From: Amoeboaphelidium protococcarum
Taxonomy: Eukaryota > Aphelidiomycota > Aphelidea
Assembly: GCA_023515745.1 (NCBI GenBank)
Contig: JALECJ010000011.1
Coordinates: 28,535 to 92,534, forward strand
DNA: 64,000 nt
Direction of reading: 5' to 3'
Part shown: positions 1-12,285 of the stretch, piece by piece
Layout of the letters: each line of letters opens with the position of its first letter
Position numbering within the stretch: the stretch's first letter is position 1
Program-made: the position numbers and the translations under genes
The notes under the pieces: model-generated
Seen by the model: the letters and a program-made list of their open reading frames with translations, nothing else
The model's database searches: none
What the model was told of the DNA's origin: nothing

Positions 1-11
1 GGACACAGAAA

Positions 12-385
12 ACTCTTGCAATGACGCCTATGATCTAGCTACAGCGCCATGTACAAAGGAGGATGATGATGATGATGAGATGCAGCCAAAGGAGCCTATG
101 AATGGGGACTACGGCACCAGTGGCATTGAGATGAGGATATACTCTTGCAGACTACGCCTATGATCTAGCTACGGCGCATCTGCAAAGGACGAGGACAATG
201 ATGATGATGTAAAGCCAAACGAGCCTATGACAATAAACTACGGCCCGATGGCAGTGGGATGAGGAACTACTGTTGCAAATGACGCCTTGATTGACAGACT
301 ACGACGCCATTTGCAAACTATGACAAGCAGCCGCCAGAGGAGTCTAAGAATTTTCACTGCGACTCCAGCGGCAAGGACACAAGAC
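12..385. repeat. Three diverged tandem repeats of about 128 bp
   Basis: Three head-to-tail units start at about 12, 141 and 269. Each begins with a close match to ACTCTTGCAATGACGCCTATG, and a second shared landmark (AGCCAAAGGAGCCTATGA) recurs at 82 and 212 and, weakly, near 328. Units one and two are very similar; unit three is more decayed and shorter. Units one and two each contain a GATGATGAT stretch. No open coding frame follows the repeats in phase, so this looks like an old non-coding tandem duplication. Its further extent upstream is cut by the window edge. Confidence 0.7.
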
Positions 386-426
386 GAGATGACTCTATTC
401 TATCCAACGCAACTAGCCAGCCCAAC

Positions 427-449
427 GAGAGAGAGAGATATATATATAT
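427..449. repeat. (GA)n/(TA)n microsatellite
   Basis: A short GA dinucleotide run passes directly into a TA run. It lies in the gene-free left end. Confidence 0.8.
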
Positions 450-862
450 GTAGAGGCAGGACCGGCCAAGATGCGCACAGAGAGTGGATAGAACAGAGAT
501 AGAGAGAGAGGACAACCACAACACAGTATGCCTTGTATTGCAATTGTCCAGAGAGGGAGACTTACGGAGAGGAAGCGGAGACAAAGACAGGTGCACATTT
601 TTAGCCTAGGACCATGATTGAAGTCCAGATGATCAATGAGATGAGGCAGCACCACAGATTTTATAGTCTTGTCAGCTTCCACCAGCTCCATTGTAATTTT
701 ACTTGGCATTGGCATTATGGGAACAATGATTGAATTTTTTTTCATTTTCCTGCCAATGCCAAGGCGGTGCGCGGGTCAGGCATACCAGTTACTAGCTACC
801 ATTGCATTTGTAGTACCAACCAGGCCAAGCCAACCAGACGAAGATTACTTATGGACATTCAA

Positions 863-892
863 AGAGTGAGAGAGTGAGAGAGAGAGAGAGAG
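863..892. repeat. GA-rich microsatellite
   Basis: An impure GAGT/GA repeat of about 30 bases in non-coding sequence. Confidence 0.8.
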
Positions 893-925
893 TCCAGCGG
901 TTGGCGAGGCAGAGTTGGCAGATGA

Positions 926-946
926 ATTATTATTATTATTATTATT
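926..946. repeat. (ATT)n microsatellite
   Basis: About seven ATT units in non-coding sequence. Confidence 0.8.
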
Positions 947-1264
947 TATGGCAATTAGCTATCTCAGAGACCCGCGCACCAGAAGATACCAGCTATAACC
1001 TATGACGGTTATAGCATTTTGATTATGAACCCAGCTCTTTGCTGGGCAGACTTTTCTTTACTGGCCATACCAGACCAACACCACCACCCCCTCTTTTCCA
1101 ACTCCATGTGGGCCATCATGACCCACTCCCAGCCACCAAATCAGCTTCTTCACGGCCAAAGACGGCCAGGTCCAGCCCAAGATGACACTGGACAGACTTG
1201 TTCGCAGCCTTCTATACCACGACGCCAAAGACCAATACCCACTGGCCAGCTGCAGGTCCAATAG

Positions 1265-1900
1265 AACGACAACACAACCTCTGGTGTCGTCGTGACACAA
1301 GCCAGCACTAGAGGACCAGCACAAGCTCCTTCATCCAGCCAGAGACCGAGAGGAAAGAGACCGCCAGAGATACAACTTTGACTAGGCGAAGAGGCAGCAA
1401 ACAAGCAGAGAACAATCAATTTTTAAAAGCAGAGAGCAGAGGACTCCTTGCTGAGATCTAATAAGAACAGCCCAACAAAAATGAGGGCATTATTATAGAG
1501 AGCCAATCGCAGCCAACTAACAGCTGCGAGGTTGACCAAGTTCTTTTTTGAAGCGCCAACAATTAGACGACATGCTACCGAGAGCGTTCTATACTTTAAA
1601 GCCATATTTTCGGCTAATATCCTGGACTTTGCAACCTCAATCCTCATAACGCCAACTAAATACTCACAAACTTAGAAGCTGATGGTCTGATAGCATGGAA
1701 ACACAACCTCTGGTGCTTCCATAGCACAAGCCAGCACTACAGACCAGCACAAGCTCCTCCGACCAGCTTCTTGACCAGCGGACGAGACTCCCAGAAGTGA
1801 GATCTTTGACAAGGTAGTAGAGGTACAATCAAGACTTTAATTACAAATTTTCATTTAGTTTACTCATTTGCACAGAGCAGAGGACTCCGTGTTGCTTTTT
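1265..1900. repeat. Diverged segmental duplication, offset 429-441 bp
   Basis: The block starting ACACAACCTCTGGTG at 1272 recurs at 1701 with the same following landmarks (CACAAGCCAGCACTA, then GACCAGCACAAGCTCCT). A further match, CAGAGCAGAGGACTCC, lies near 1430 and again near 1871. The offset drifts from 429 to 441 bp, showing indels since duplication. I see no terminal repeats, transposase or conserved frame across the two copies. Confidence 0.6.
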
Positions 1901-4140
1901 TTATAATCACCTCATCCATTAGTGTAAGGATGGGTGCTTTAGATATGACGACATCAATTCTTACAAAGTTAATATATAGGTGAACCACCACGTTCTTTTA
2001 AGGATTCTAGCAATATTTTAGAATACTTTAACTCCAGTATTACAGTTAAGCATTAGACAGTTCACTGCTTATCGCCAGCACAATCTGCACTCATAAGGCG
2101 CAGCAGATGTAGTTTTTTCATTACGACACAGACGTCATACAAGACAACAATGACAATTACAAGTCTTCAGGCGACTAACACGCAGAGAGAGCTTCTATTC
2201 TATCTAGTATAGAGTAAGAGCCAGTCAGAAAGATAAACGATATGTGACTTTTTTTCTCCAAATCGGTGTTAACAAACGTGAGGAAAGAACCAGCATAACT
2301 TGAGTTATTGCATAGAGTTCCATGTTCAATAAGAAGGGGTGTATGGTCAGCATACACACCAAGCAAAGTCTGATTATCCTTTGTAAAATAGCAGCGTTTT
2401 CAGCTTGTAAACAATGAGCCAGAGACACATTTTCCATTAAGCTTTATCAACCAGCAGCAAACCAGAAGACGACATCCAATTAACTCTGCAAGCGATTATA
2501 GTACAGAGGCTCAATGACCAGTCAGCAGTTTCAAGTCAAGGACCTTTCACAAAAGAGCAGTAGTTCTCTGACGAATACAAGCATCAAATGAAAGCATAGT
2601 TCAGGACTCACCAAGTTGGTACTGCATATAGCATGAACCTTGTTAAAGAAAAGCAAACAACAACAATAACAACTTCACAGACACCCAAAACCTTGTGAGA
2701 GCAAAGCAAACACAGTCGACCCCAAAGTCATGTTCCGATATCACTAATAAAGAAGAGCGCAAAACCCATGGAGCCAGCCTCTTCTATTGCTTTTGTATAG
2801 TAAACAGCTACAACCAATTATGAATTGAAGACACAGCCAGAACCTTGTCATCGAAGCATTCTTGATAAGTCAAAGTAGCATGAACCTACACACATAGAAC
2901 TACATAAAATGAATAAACGAGCTAAATCTGTTAAATATATACATACCGGATTAGAGACAATGACCATGAGAGTAGCTTTGAAAGGTCAGCCATAGATGGA
3001 TAAAGAGACAGAGGGGAGCCTTGACAGTGTCTTGTGACTAAGAGAAGTTCCAGCAAAGAGGACAGCGATTAAACACCAGCTCGACATCATGGACCACAGT
3101 AGAGGAGCAGCATTCTTCACCAGTAAGGATCCGGAGGATTGTCCAGAGACCATCAGCATGGAGCTGGAACGAGCGAGCAGGAGACGGATTGTTTCAGGTG
3201 CAGAGAGAGGAGACAGACAGCCAAACTGAGCAGATAGCAAGCGAGCACCAGAACCATCACTCAAGCAAGTAGATAGGACACTATACTGGCATATCGGATG
3301 AGATAAACGCATAGCGAACATAAGAGTGTAATAATCGATTGTTATCATAAGAGAAGAAGAGAGTGTGATATGGGACAGTGGGAATGTTTGATTCTTCCCC
3401 CACACTTTGTTTCAGATCTGAAACGTGGCTTGAGTGAAACGGGGACCACCAAATGGCAACCGGGTCAGTTCTTGATCAATTTCTTTGGGAATAAGCTCAT
3501 CTGCCGTTTCAGAAAACGATCTATCGATCGGTACTAATATTATATGTACTCGAGTTTGGTGAGTTATATTAAGTAAGCTATAGGATTGAGTGGTTGTCCG
3601 GATTAGGAAGCTCGCGCGCGCTCCGTCGCTGAAACGAAACCGGTCTGGACCGAGGGCCGATATCGAACAATGCGGCCGCCAGAGTAAAGGAAAGTGCACA
3701 ATATAAAACTGGTAGTCAGTGAGGACTTAGTACTGTATTATCGCTGATATCAATGGTATATCTGTAACTTTTTATTCCCAAACATTGGTATTCCTGTTAG
3801 TTTGAAATGTAATCTAATAGGCCAACCTTCACCTTCCAAAAACTATTTTCCGGAAGCCAGACCGCACACTCTTGTACACATACTTGTATTTTTACTAACC
3901 TTATAGCAGTTTTATATAGTTTGCATCTGTTATGTGTATTATTCACAGCTTCTCCCAGCTGTATTTTTCAACTATGATCTGGGTCTGATGTGTCTTATGT
4001 CTGGTTGCAACAAGTAAATATGCTGGATGTGAGAGGTTCAATAAAGTATCCGTAATATGTGAGAAATGTACAATACAATAATAAATATACTACACTCGCA
4101 ACATCTTAGCTTTCAAGTTAACCACGTACCACAGTAAAAA

Positions 4141-6981
4141 TCAAAGCTCATTTACTCTAGTCAAGTACCGCACAATATCACCGACAAGTTCCAGTTCATT
4201 AGAATTGAGAGCTTTTTTGAGGAGAGATATTTACAGTTCTTTGGTGACGGACGTTGGCTATTGAGTTTGCAATATAATCAGGCAAGATGCGGCCACCTGC
4301 ACCTCTTCAGCTTCTAAACATTATTAGAACAACTAGAGAGGACTACCCACCACAGAGAAGAGGTAATCCCACATCGTAAACTCTGTCTTCCTTGCGCAAT
4401 TCACAACAATTTTGCGATACTGCTAGAAATTCTAGAGATACTAGATCAACCGAGGAAGCATATTCTTGGTTGATGGAGATACAGCTTGGTTATCTGAGAA
4501 CATTTAAAACTCCTGTGCCACCACTTTATGAAGCATTATCTCCATCGAGTGGCCGAAATACTCAAAGTCTTGAAAAAAGGCACCAAACTCCAGAGCTTCT
4601 TGATAGAGTTACTAATCCAAAAGACTCTTGACAAAATAGTGAATAAATAGAAATGTCTTTCCATGCGACTGGAATTAAAGTGAATGCAAATTCTCACCAG
4701 TATTAGAACCTGCGTTAGACAACATCGTCAAAGACTATTCTACGCCAACAATGATTCCTTTATGGAACAGAACGCCAAACGGGTAAAAGTCGAGCTTCAA
4801 TTCTAATGGCTTTCGAGGAGCCCATCTAAAGTTCGCAGATGTCTATAGAAGCAAATTAATCCATATCCTAACTCTATGGCCGTCATAAGCCCATAAAGCG
4901 TTAAACATGGTCCCAATTGGTTTGCGCGGATAGAACGGCCAACAAAATTCAATCTTTTACGCAATCAAACAAGACTGAGGGCTTTCACTGCTATCGATAG
5001 ACTGGGGGTATGGTGGATTAACGAGTGATAAATTACCTCCAGAAAGGACAATATAAGGAGCATCCTTAATACGCTCATTGAGATTCGAATAATCAGTAAT
5101 AGGCAGAAACCAATCTATAAACTATAAGCACAGCGGTGAAGTTGATAAAGTATTTAAAGATTACTCTGATAATAATCGCATCTACAGGAAGGAATTACCA
5201 CTAGCTACAGCATCTTCAAGCACATAATGCATCACTTAGAGTTCATCATCAACAACTAGCAAATGATTATAAAGAATGTTCAGCTTTATAAGTTGACTCT
5301 ACAGCGGAACTGATATCAGGACTTTTGAAGGATCAAGTGATTGTCTTGAGTCCACCACTATCAATGCTTTCTGCTTCTAAATATGATCAAAAACACCAGC
5401 TATAAGGTAATGCTTAAACCAAATAAGGCCGCCTTAAACTTCATATCTGTTCTCGCATTCTTCATTTACGAATAACTTCCACTTATTAGAAGACTTTTGA
5501 TATATAGCAAAGCCTCTGCGTCCGGCCACAGCGATTCGACTGCCATCATTATTAGCACATGCATAACGCACTGGACCTTGCAACTGAATATATTGTTACG
5601 GAATAAGCACCACTTTGTATACACTTACAGGATGCACGGGCTCAACATTCTACTTGACATCAACGTCTGAATGATTATATAGATGTAAACTATCAGCAGA
5701 TACTAGAAATGGATTTCTCATGTTATCTTTAACATTGCAAGTGGTCAATGAATTCTTACCAAATTGCATTTACACCACCTGACAGTCAGCGCGGGATACT
5801 ATATTCAAAGAGTAGCTCAAGAAATCCCAAAATAGTGCATTACCGTTTTTCATGATAACAGATTCATTTTCATTATTATTACCATTACTAATTGTAAATT
5901 ATTCACCTCTATTCGTAATCGTACTGAATATACATTTGCCAAAGACAGAGTAAACAGCAAATCCACCTGCCGCATAACTCAGCGCCATAGCATATCCATC
6001 GTGTGTCCAACTAAATGCGCTAGTTGATCCACTAGATTCATAACTCGGACATTTGATCTTATTGACTTATCTCGTCTTCAATTACTCAGAGACTCTATAA
6101 TTAATAAGCAGGCCATCAGAAGTAAGAACAGTTAGCAACCTAAAAGGAGCATTAAAAGCAATAGATTTAATTTTCAATACAACGTCCACATCATCAACAT
6201 CGCGACATGATAGATGAGCAAATTCTCTATACTATGCATCTTTATCAGCAGGTGATAGCAACGAAGACACCTTGTATAAGAACATTGAATCATCATCCAG
6301 GAATAGTACGGCAATATCCATAAGAGTATCAACATGTACAGATAGCAGATGGCAGCCGGTATTGTCAATATGATACACCAAGTCCTGAAAGAAGTCCTTG
6401 TTAGCTTCGCTGATAACTCCAACTGATGTAGATAATTAAAGTATCGACTGAGAGTCGTCCAGAAAGACCAGTACACATTCAGGAGACAGGAACGCTGCAT
6501 CTTATATGGTATGACTCAAGCTGTATTGACCAGCTAACGCCAACTTTACAGAGGCAATATTAAATCCTGCATCTATAGTCTCATCTGTTTAGAAAGCAAA
6601 CTGGTATCTATTCATGCCACCACCATATTAATCATCATCATTGTTTTCTGGGCTCAGCCTTAACAGAGTAGCGGATTAATCGCAAAGTAATAGTATACAG
6701 TTATCATCATGACTCCATATAATCTTACTCACTTGCTAGACAATTACAGAATCCAGCTATATTGAACAAACTTTAATCAAATTCTACACAGATAGATTCA
6801 AAATTATAAGAGAGAACTCTGAGTAAATTTATCATACCTTAGACACATACAGTTCAAGCTAGCCATTTGATTAGAGTATACAAAAGTAATTTCTGCTAGA
6901 GCTGACAGACCACTACCGCTAACTGATATCCTACCACGGAATATGCTTATATATTCTAATAGTGTCAGTCGCAAAATACAT
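4141..6981 (-). CDS. RIC1: RIC1-family protein, Rab GEF complex subunit
   Basis: RIC1 pairs with RGP1 as the guanine nucleotide exchange factor for Ypt6/Rab6 at the Golgi, in endosome-to-Golgi retrieval. The model has two exons, 6838-6981 and 4141-6783, joined over a 54-nt GTATGA...GTGTAG intron, giving 928 aa with TAR=Gln. The N-terminal half reads as a beta-propeller: WSVSSSRNYFCIL early, later an AFSWTHDGYAMALSY repeat. The C-terminal third carries the family block FFQDFEYFGHSMEIMLHKV and, further on, an AASCLIILQTQQPTSV helix, both typical of RIC1. Animal members are longer, and yeast Ric1 has about 1056 residues, so this one is compact. The start is the ATG at 6981, where WD-like sequence begins. 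The frame upstream is open into the truncated histidine kinase. The family call is firm; complex partners are not in this window. Confidence 0.9.
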
Positions 6982-8697
6982 GATAAACTGGTAATTACGT
7001 CTAGTTAAATTTATAAAGTGGTGAAGAAAGAGATGAAACACAAAAGCGCGACTGCCCTTAGTTCCCCTTGATCGATTCAGTGAAGTAGTCAAGATCTGTT
7101 TAACATTGGCAGGCAGCTTTTCGAGTCTAACTTTACCAGCTTCAAACTTGCCAGTATCCAAAACGTCATTAATCAAATCAGACATATACTTGGCAGCGAT
7201 ACTGATAGCGTCTGTAATCTCTCTCTTCTCCTTAACCTGATCGCCGTGCACGATCTATTGATTAAATGACGGGCCACCATTTAAGGGACTGGTACAATCT
7301 TCTTCCAAAAACTAGACCATATTTGTAATCGAATGAAGTGGATTTCTCAGTTCATGACAGAGAAAGCTCATAAAAATAGACTTTTAAACATTGGCCTTCT
7401 CCTGGGCCAGTTTAGCATCAATTGCACGCTTTAAAGCACGCGCTTTCTCATACTGAATTATATCGAATGTCATACTAGTGACGATCATCACAAATAGAAA
7501 GATCTGCAGTCGTATCAAATTCTAGATTTGAAAATCTGATAGACGCCGTTGAGAAGGAGACTGCTATGATTATCCATCTTCGCCATAAATAGTATTAGAC
7601 GCGGCGGTGATAGCTAAGACTAGAATCGATAACGATGATCCAAAATTCTGCATCAAAAATCCACTAAAGATTATGAATGGGAATGACAAATACTCTGCGG
7701 CATCGTAAGCAGAACGCCCAGTGAACAATCCAGCTTACTACAAGAGGCTAGGAAGATAATACTACATCAGAATGATGAAAGTGCAGTTTAATAGCAATAG
7801 CAGAGCCTTCAACTTATAAGTCTCAAATTTCTTGATAGTCTTTATAGAAAAGTGGATAGATAAAACGAATGGAATAACAATCAGCTTGAATAGAGAGTCG
7901 TAAGATGTCCACTGCCCAATAATTACGCCGACACTCGCATTTGAGTAACCTCTTATATATAAAACTGTCACTGCAATCAGGACAGCGACAATACCCACCG
8001 ACACTAAAACCGATATTAATAACGTAATACAAGTACGGCGACACGTCAATTTAGCATATGTGCGGCGCCCATTAATCTTAGGACATCCAATGTAAATAAC
8101 ACTAAGCACAATACCAACATCCTCCAAAAATATAAGCAGCGTATAAAACAGAGATATATACCAAGCGTTATACAAAGACAAATTGATGTAAAAAGCAACC
8201 AACATAAACAGAATCGAGAGACCTTGTGTTCGATAGCCACGATTCCGGATCTACTTCTTCTCAAGATCAGTATGGGCACGCAACTCTGCCCGCAGAAATA
8301 CTTCTCTAATCTTCAGCCAACTGGCACTAATAACGGCATTTATCGGGAAGGAGTAATTGAACTGATGAAATAAAAAGTAGGATGCCATTACGGAGAGCAG
8401 TACAAAGAAGAGCGCAGAAATTACAGCCACCACGAATGGATTTAGCCAGTAGTAACACCTTGCATCGGCAGCATGATATCTTCTTTACCATTCTCTTATT
8501 TTCACCTCCCATTTAGGCATTGTATTGCGTAATGACGTATCGGAGATGATACAATCATGCTTCATATTGATCTGCTTGAGAGGAATTTACTACTACTGCT
8601 ATGTCTGTACACCACCAGATTCAGTGAGGACAGCTGCCGATCCATTGATCTCATAGGTGCGGCAACTCTGCCTTTCTTCGTCGTCATTTAGCAGCAT
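6982..8697 (-). pseudogene. Truncated membrane histidine kinase, in frame with RIC1
   Basis: The frame opens at the ATG at 8697, just after an in-frame TGA. It holds a Q-rich N-terminus, about eight hydrophobic segments resembling a MASE1 sensor domain (GQWTSYDSLFKLIVIPFVLS), and a HisKA phospho-acceptor block [14 protein letters not shown] with His at about residue 448. After KFEAGKVRLEKLPANVKQ the similarity to its neighbour at 9001-11367 stops. The ATP-binding HATPase domain and the receiver are missing. No TGA separates this frame from the RIC1 start, so either the true 3' end is lost or a read-through fusion exists. Without HATPase it cannot autophosphorylate; it could at most be a decoy or dimer partner. 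It is most likely a decayed tandem copy of the next gene. Confidence 0.7.
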
Positions 8698-9000
8698 TTT
8701 TAGCGATAATAATACAAGTAGTCAACAATCGAGATGAATGAATATCTGTGAACCTCCGTGTAGAATTTACTTTTACTCATTTCGGTTGATGAATGTGCAT
8801 GCGATCTTTTACACCAACGCTGCCCCAATTGTGATTCATCGCCGGCCGATGAGTCAATCGCCGATCCTCAGATTGGATCATCGGAGATTTAAACTGCGAG
8901 GATAGACACATCAGGTACTGTGGTTAAAACTCAAATTTTAAATTCAAACATAATCAATTTTATTTTATTTTAAATCTAATTCATTGTTAATTTATTCACA

Positions 9001-11367
9001 TCAGACTGTACCTTGGGAAATCAGGTTGTATTGTACCAAAATTTTACGGCAATCCTCTTTACGGAACGGCTTGGACGCGATTTGATTGAACGCTTCTAAG
9101 TTGAACTTGCTAGCAGACTCTGTGTCTGTGACATGGTTTCCGGTAACAGCCACTACAGGGAGAATATCTTTTCCCAGATGGAGCTAATCTCTAATCACTT
9201 TAATAGCCTCAGATCCATCCATTACTGGCATGTGTAGATCCAGAAATACGATGTCAAAATGAGCATTCTTCAATTGATCACACGCTTCCAGGCCATTTTC
9301 ACAAGCCACCACGTCTTGAACGCCCAATTACTGCAACTGCTTCTATAAGATCATTCGATTTATACCAGCGTCATCGACAACAAGAGCTCGAACCGGTTAA
9401 GGAGGCGTGATAATGCTAGGTGCAGTCTAAGGTGATGGCTCCAAAATAGGCTATGGAGTATCATTTACTATATGACTGTTTGTAAGTGTAACAGGTATTT
9501 AAGCAGGATAACTCTTTAAATCATCCTAAATCCATTATGCCGCCTGACTCTACATTTGCAGATTTTCAGATTACTAAAGCATCGCATCATCAGGAACATC
9601 CACAGCAGATTCAACAGCAAGTGGAAGGTCGATAGTAAAACTTGTGCCCATGCCAGGAGAACTGTCAACGTTGATGGATCCACGCATCAAATCAACGATT
9701 TGCTGAATGATTGACAGACCGAGCCCGGTTCCTCCGTATTATCTAGTTGTAGAAAGCGATGCTTGCGTGTATGGCACAAACAAGTGTTACAATTGTTCTG
9801 GTGATAGACCAATTCCAGAATCTTTGACATTAATACTGAGAACTCTGGTGCCAAGGTCATCGACGTCTCTACTCATTTCATTCATCAATTTCAAAGAAAA
9901 TGATATTTCACCACCAACGGGCGTAAACTTGTAAGCATTGGAGAGCAAATTTTAAATGATTTACTGATATCGCATGGAGTCAAGCATGACTTCATCAGGT
10001 AAGGTGTCGTCTATAAAAGTCTAAAAGGTAATAGACTTCTTCTTCACCAATTCTTCCATAGGTCGGATAATGTGCCGCGTTATGGACTTTACATCCACGG
10101 GAAGACTTTCTAAGGTCACTTTGCCAGCTTCAAACTTCCCAGAATCAAGTACATCATTTATGAGGCGACTCATATAATTAGCAGATTACATCAGACCCTC
10201 TTCTAGTTACTCCTTTTGTTGGATACCAGAATCCTCCTTCATAAACTCTATAATGTTAGTGATTGCATGGAGAGGATTACGCAGTTCATGACAGAGAAAT
10301 GACATGAACATCGTCTTCATCTTATTAGTCTATTCCGCCATCAATTTTGACTCTAGAGCTTGTTAGAGAGCTTCATTCTTCTCAAACTGTGTAATGTTAA
10401 AAGCTGTAGTAGTGAGCAGAATTATTACGATAAAGATTTGCAGTCTAGCAATCAAACGGAAACTAGGAATATCCAAGAGGCGCTGTCCTTAATAATATAT
10501 CGACGGGTCACCAAGCTAGTTGACCAAACTGACAGTGAGTGCCAGGATTGCAAGCGTAGATCCAAAACTGCCCATCAATGAACCACATACCAAAACCAGT
10601 GGAAAGGAAACATATATGGCAAAATCACTGTTGACTCTGCCTTAGAACAGAGCATTCTATGCCAGAAGTGCAGGCAAGAAAATCTGCATACAAACAGTAC
10701 ACGCACAATAGACCAAAACTTGCAAAATTCGCCACTTATATACACGTATATTCTAAATGGTCACTAGAGAAAAGTCCAGCGATAGGATGAACGGTATCAC
10801 AATCAGCTTGATTAGAGAATCACTCAGAAGCCATCGACCAAAATAAGAACTGAATGCATAAGGCTCTTGTGATCCAGCCGATAGATACGCAGCAGCAACC
10901 AGAGCACTGATAGTCGCAGCGACGCCTAAAGTCAAAAACAACGCAAAAGCCACTCTGCGACTTGTGAGGCGATAGCTCTTCTACAATTTGTGAGTTACGT
11001 AGCTCATAGTTCCGACAATGATACCCGCTTCTCCAAATGCGATAGCTGAAAATATTATACTCGACAACGGATCAGTTGACACTGCGTAATAAATGAAATA
11101 CGTGATGACCATAGAGGAGATGCACACTACTTGATATAGCCGTGATCTGCGATCTAATTGTTTACGCATTCTCACTGTCACTCCCTATCGTGACTTTTGT
11201 ACTCTATAATATTCTAATATCAGCATCCAAACACCAGCAATAACTCCATTTCCAGGATATATAGATTGATACCGGTAGACTATCGATATGGATGATAAAA
11301 ATAACGACAAGCAGAAAACAGTACAGCAAATAACTGACAGCAATATCGGAGTAAGCCATCCGCGCAT
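9001..11367 (-). CDS. Hybrid histidine kinase, MASE1-HisKA-HATPase-REC
   Basis: An intronless 788-aa sensor kinase for a multistep phosphorelay at a membrane. Residues about 1-320 hold repeated hydrophobic segments, with a MASE1-like signature [19 protein letters not shown]. HisKA follows, with H-box [14 protein letters not shown] and the acceptor His at about 360. The HATPase domain has an N-box ([13 protein letters not shown]), G1 (DSGIGL) and G2 (GGTGLGLSI). A C-terminal receiver carries [15 protein letters not shown], phospho-acceptor Asp at about 710 in IVFLDLHMP, and Lys in ASKPFRK. All catalytic boxes are intact, unlike its neighbour at 6982-8697. The histidine phosphotransfer protein it should signal to is not in this window. 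The ligand is unknown. The start ATG at 11367 is the first Met before the first hydrophobic segment; the frame is open a little further upstream. Confidence 0.9.
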
Positions 11368-12285
11368 GTAAACTTAATCATATCGCTATATGGAGGCCTT
11401 TAATCGGGAAAAATATTATATAGCACTATATGACTCAGTGGGCCGCTTTCCAGGCCGCTCAGGGGAGACACTTACAGATCTGACCATGTCCTGGTGACCT
11501 GTCGGCAATGAGAAGCGACTTTTATGATGATAAATGTCCGATGCGGGATGCTGTTAGCTTTCAATATCCATTATTGCAGACCTAAGGCTCATGTATATAT
11601 TGTAGATATTATATAATCGTGATAAAGAATAGCGCTTATATTTGCTGTCTGTATTACGTAATTATGAGCTGGGCGTATACTTAGGGCAGATAAGATGGAA
11701 AGAGGCTAGGCCTATTTTTAAGACTCCGTCGCGCCTTAAAGTCTCCTTGCCCATTGTGTAAGTAACGTCTATCACGTGTCTTACGCAAAATATATAAAAA
11801 CTTTAATTAAAATAGCTTAAAACTTAAATGTACTTAAATTTGGTAATAAATGCTCAACTTATAGTAGCACTTCTTGTTAGTAGAATGGGAAGGGGAGAAT
11901 GACGATAATCGCTGACGTACGCGTTAAGTATCCCTGAAATGAACAGGCTGAAATCGCTTCCTTTTCATAAAAAGATCAATTTATTAAATCAACATTATAC
12001 TGAATTTAAATTCATATGCACATATACAGCGACTGGTATTCACTCTAAATCAGAAATATCAGACTAGATACTTTTACTCCATGTAACCAGAGAGCGATCT
12101 CACTAGAAGATTTCAGCCCCACAGTCTTGACCAATCACAGCGGCTACTTTTAATTGGTTTAATTTCGCTGAGCGATAACTTTATTACTTGCAACTCTATA
12201 ACTTTTCATTTTCAAATTTAACATTTTAAATAACTTTGCTGCGACAACTCTCTAAATATTATCTGAGCATTTAAATTTTAGAAAA
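11368..12285. other. Intergenic region between divergent genes
   Basis: This lies between the 5' ends of the hybrid histidine kinase (minus) and the first prolyl 4-hydroxylase (plus), so it should hold both promoters. It is AT-rich. I see no conserved motif, RNA gene or repeat that I can support. Confidence 0.5.

Larger units (their letters stand above)
1..4140. other. Gene-free region left of RIC1
   Basis: Apart from the repeats listed separately I find no supportable gene here. Several frames stay open for 100-150 codons when only TGA stops translation, for example 1695-2153 on the plus strand. They show no recognisable motif and fall within the length expected by chance with a single stop codon. 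A CG-rich island with GAAAC motifs lies around 3610-3675. Confidence 0.5.

Noticed and set aside
1019-1380. A Pro/Gln-rich plus-strand frame
   Set aside because: It covers a repeat block that is not in the same frame in the second copy, so selection on the protein is unlikely.
1695-2153. A 153-codon plus-strand frame from ATG to TGA
   Set aside because: No motif, biased composition, and overlaps one copy of the segmental duplication; with one stop codon such lengths arise by chance.
2986-3405. A 139-codon minus-strand frame rich in Ser and Leu
   Set aside because: No hydrophobic pattern, domain or neighbour context supports it; composition mirrors AG-rich non-coding sequence.
4287-4631. A 114-codon plus-strand frame, open with TAR=Gln and ending in TGA
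   Set aside because: It lies wholly antisense to the conserved C-terminal helices of RIC1, which explain the sequence better.
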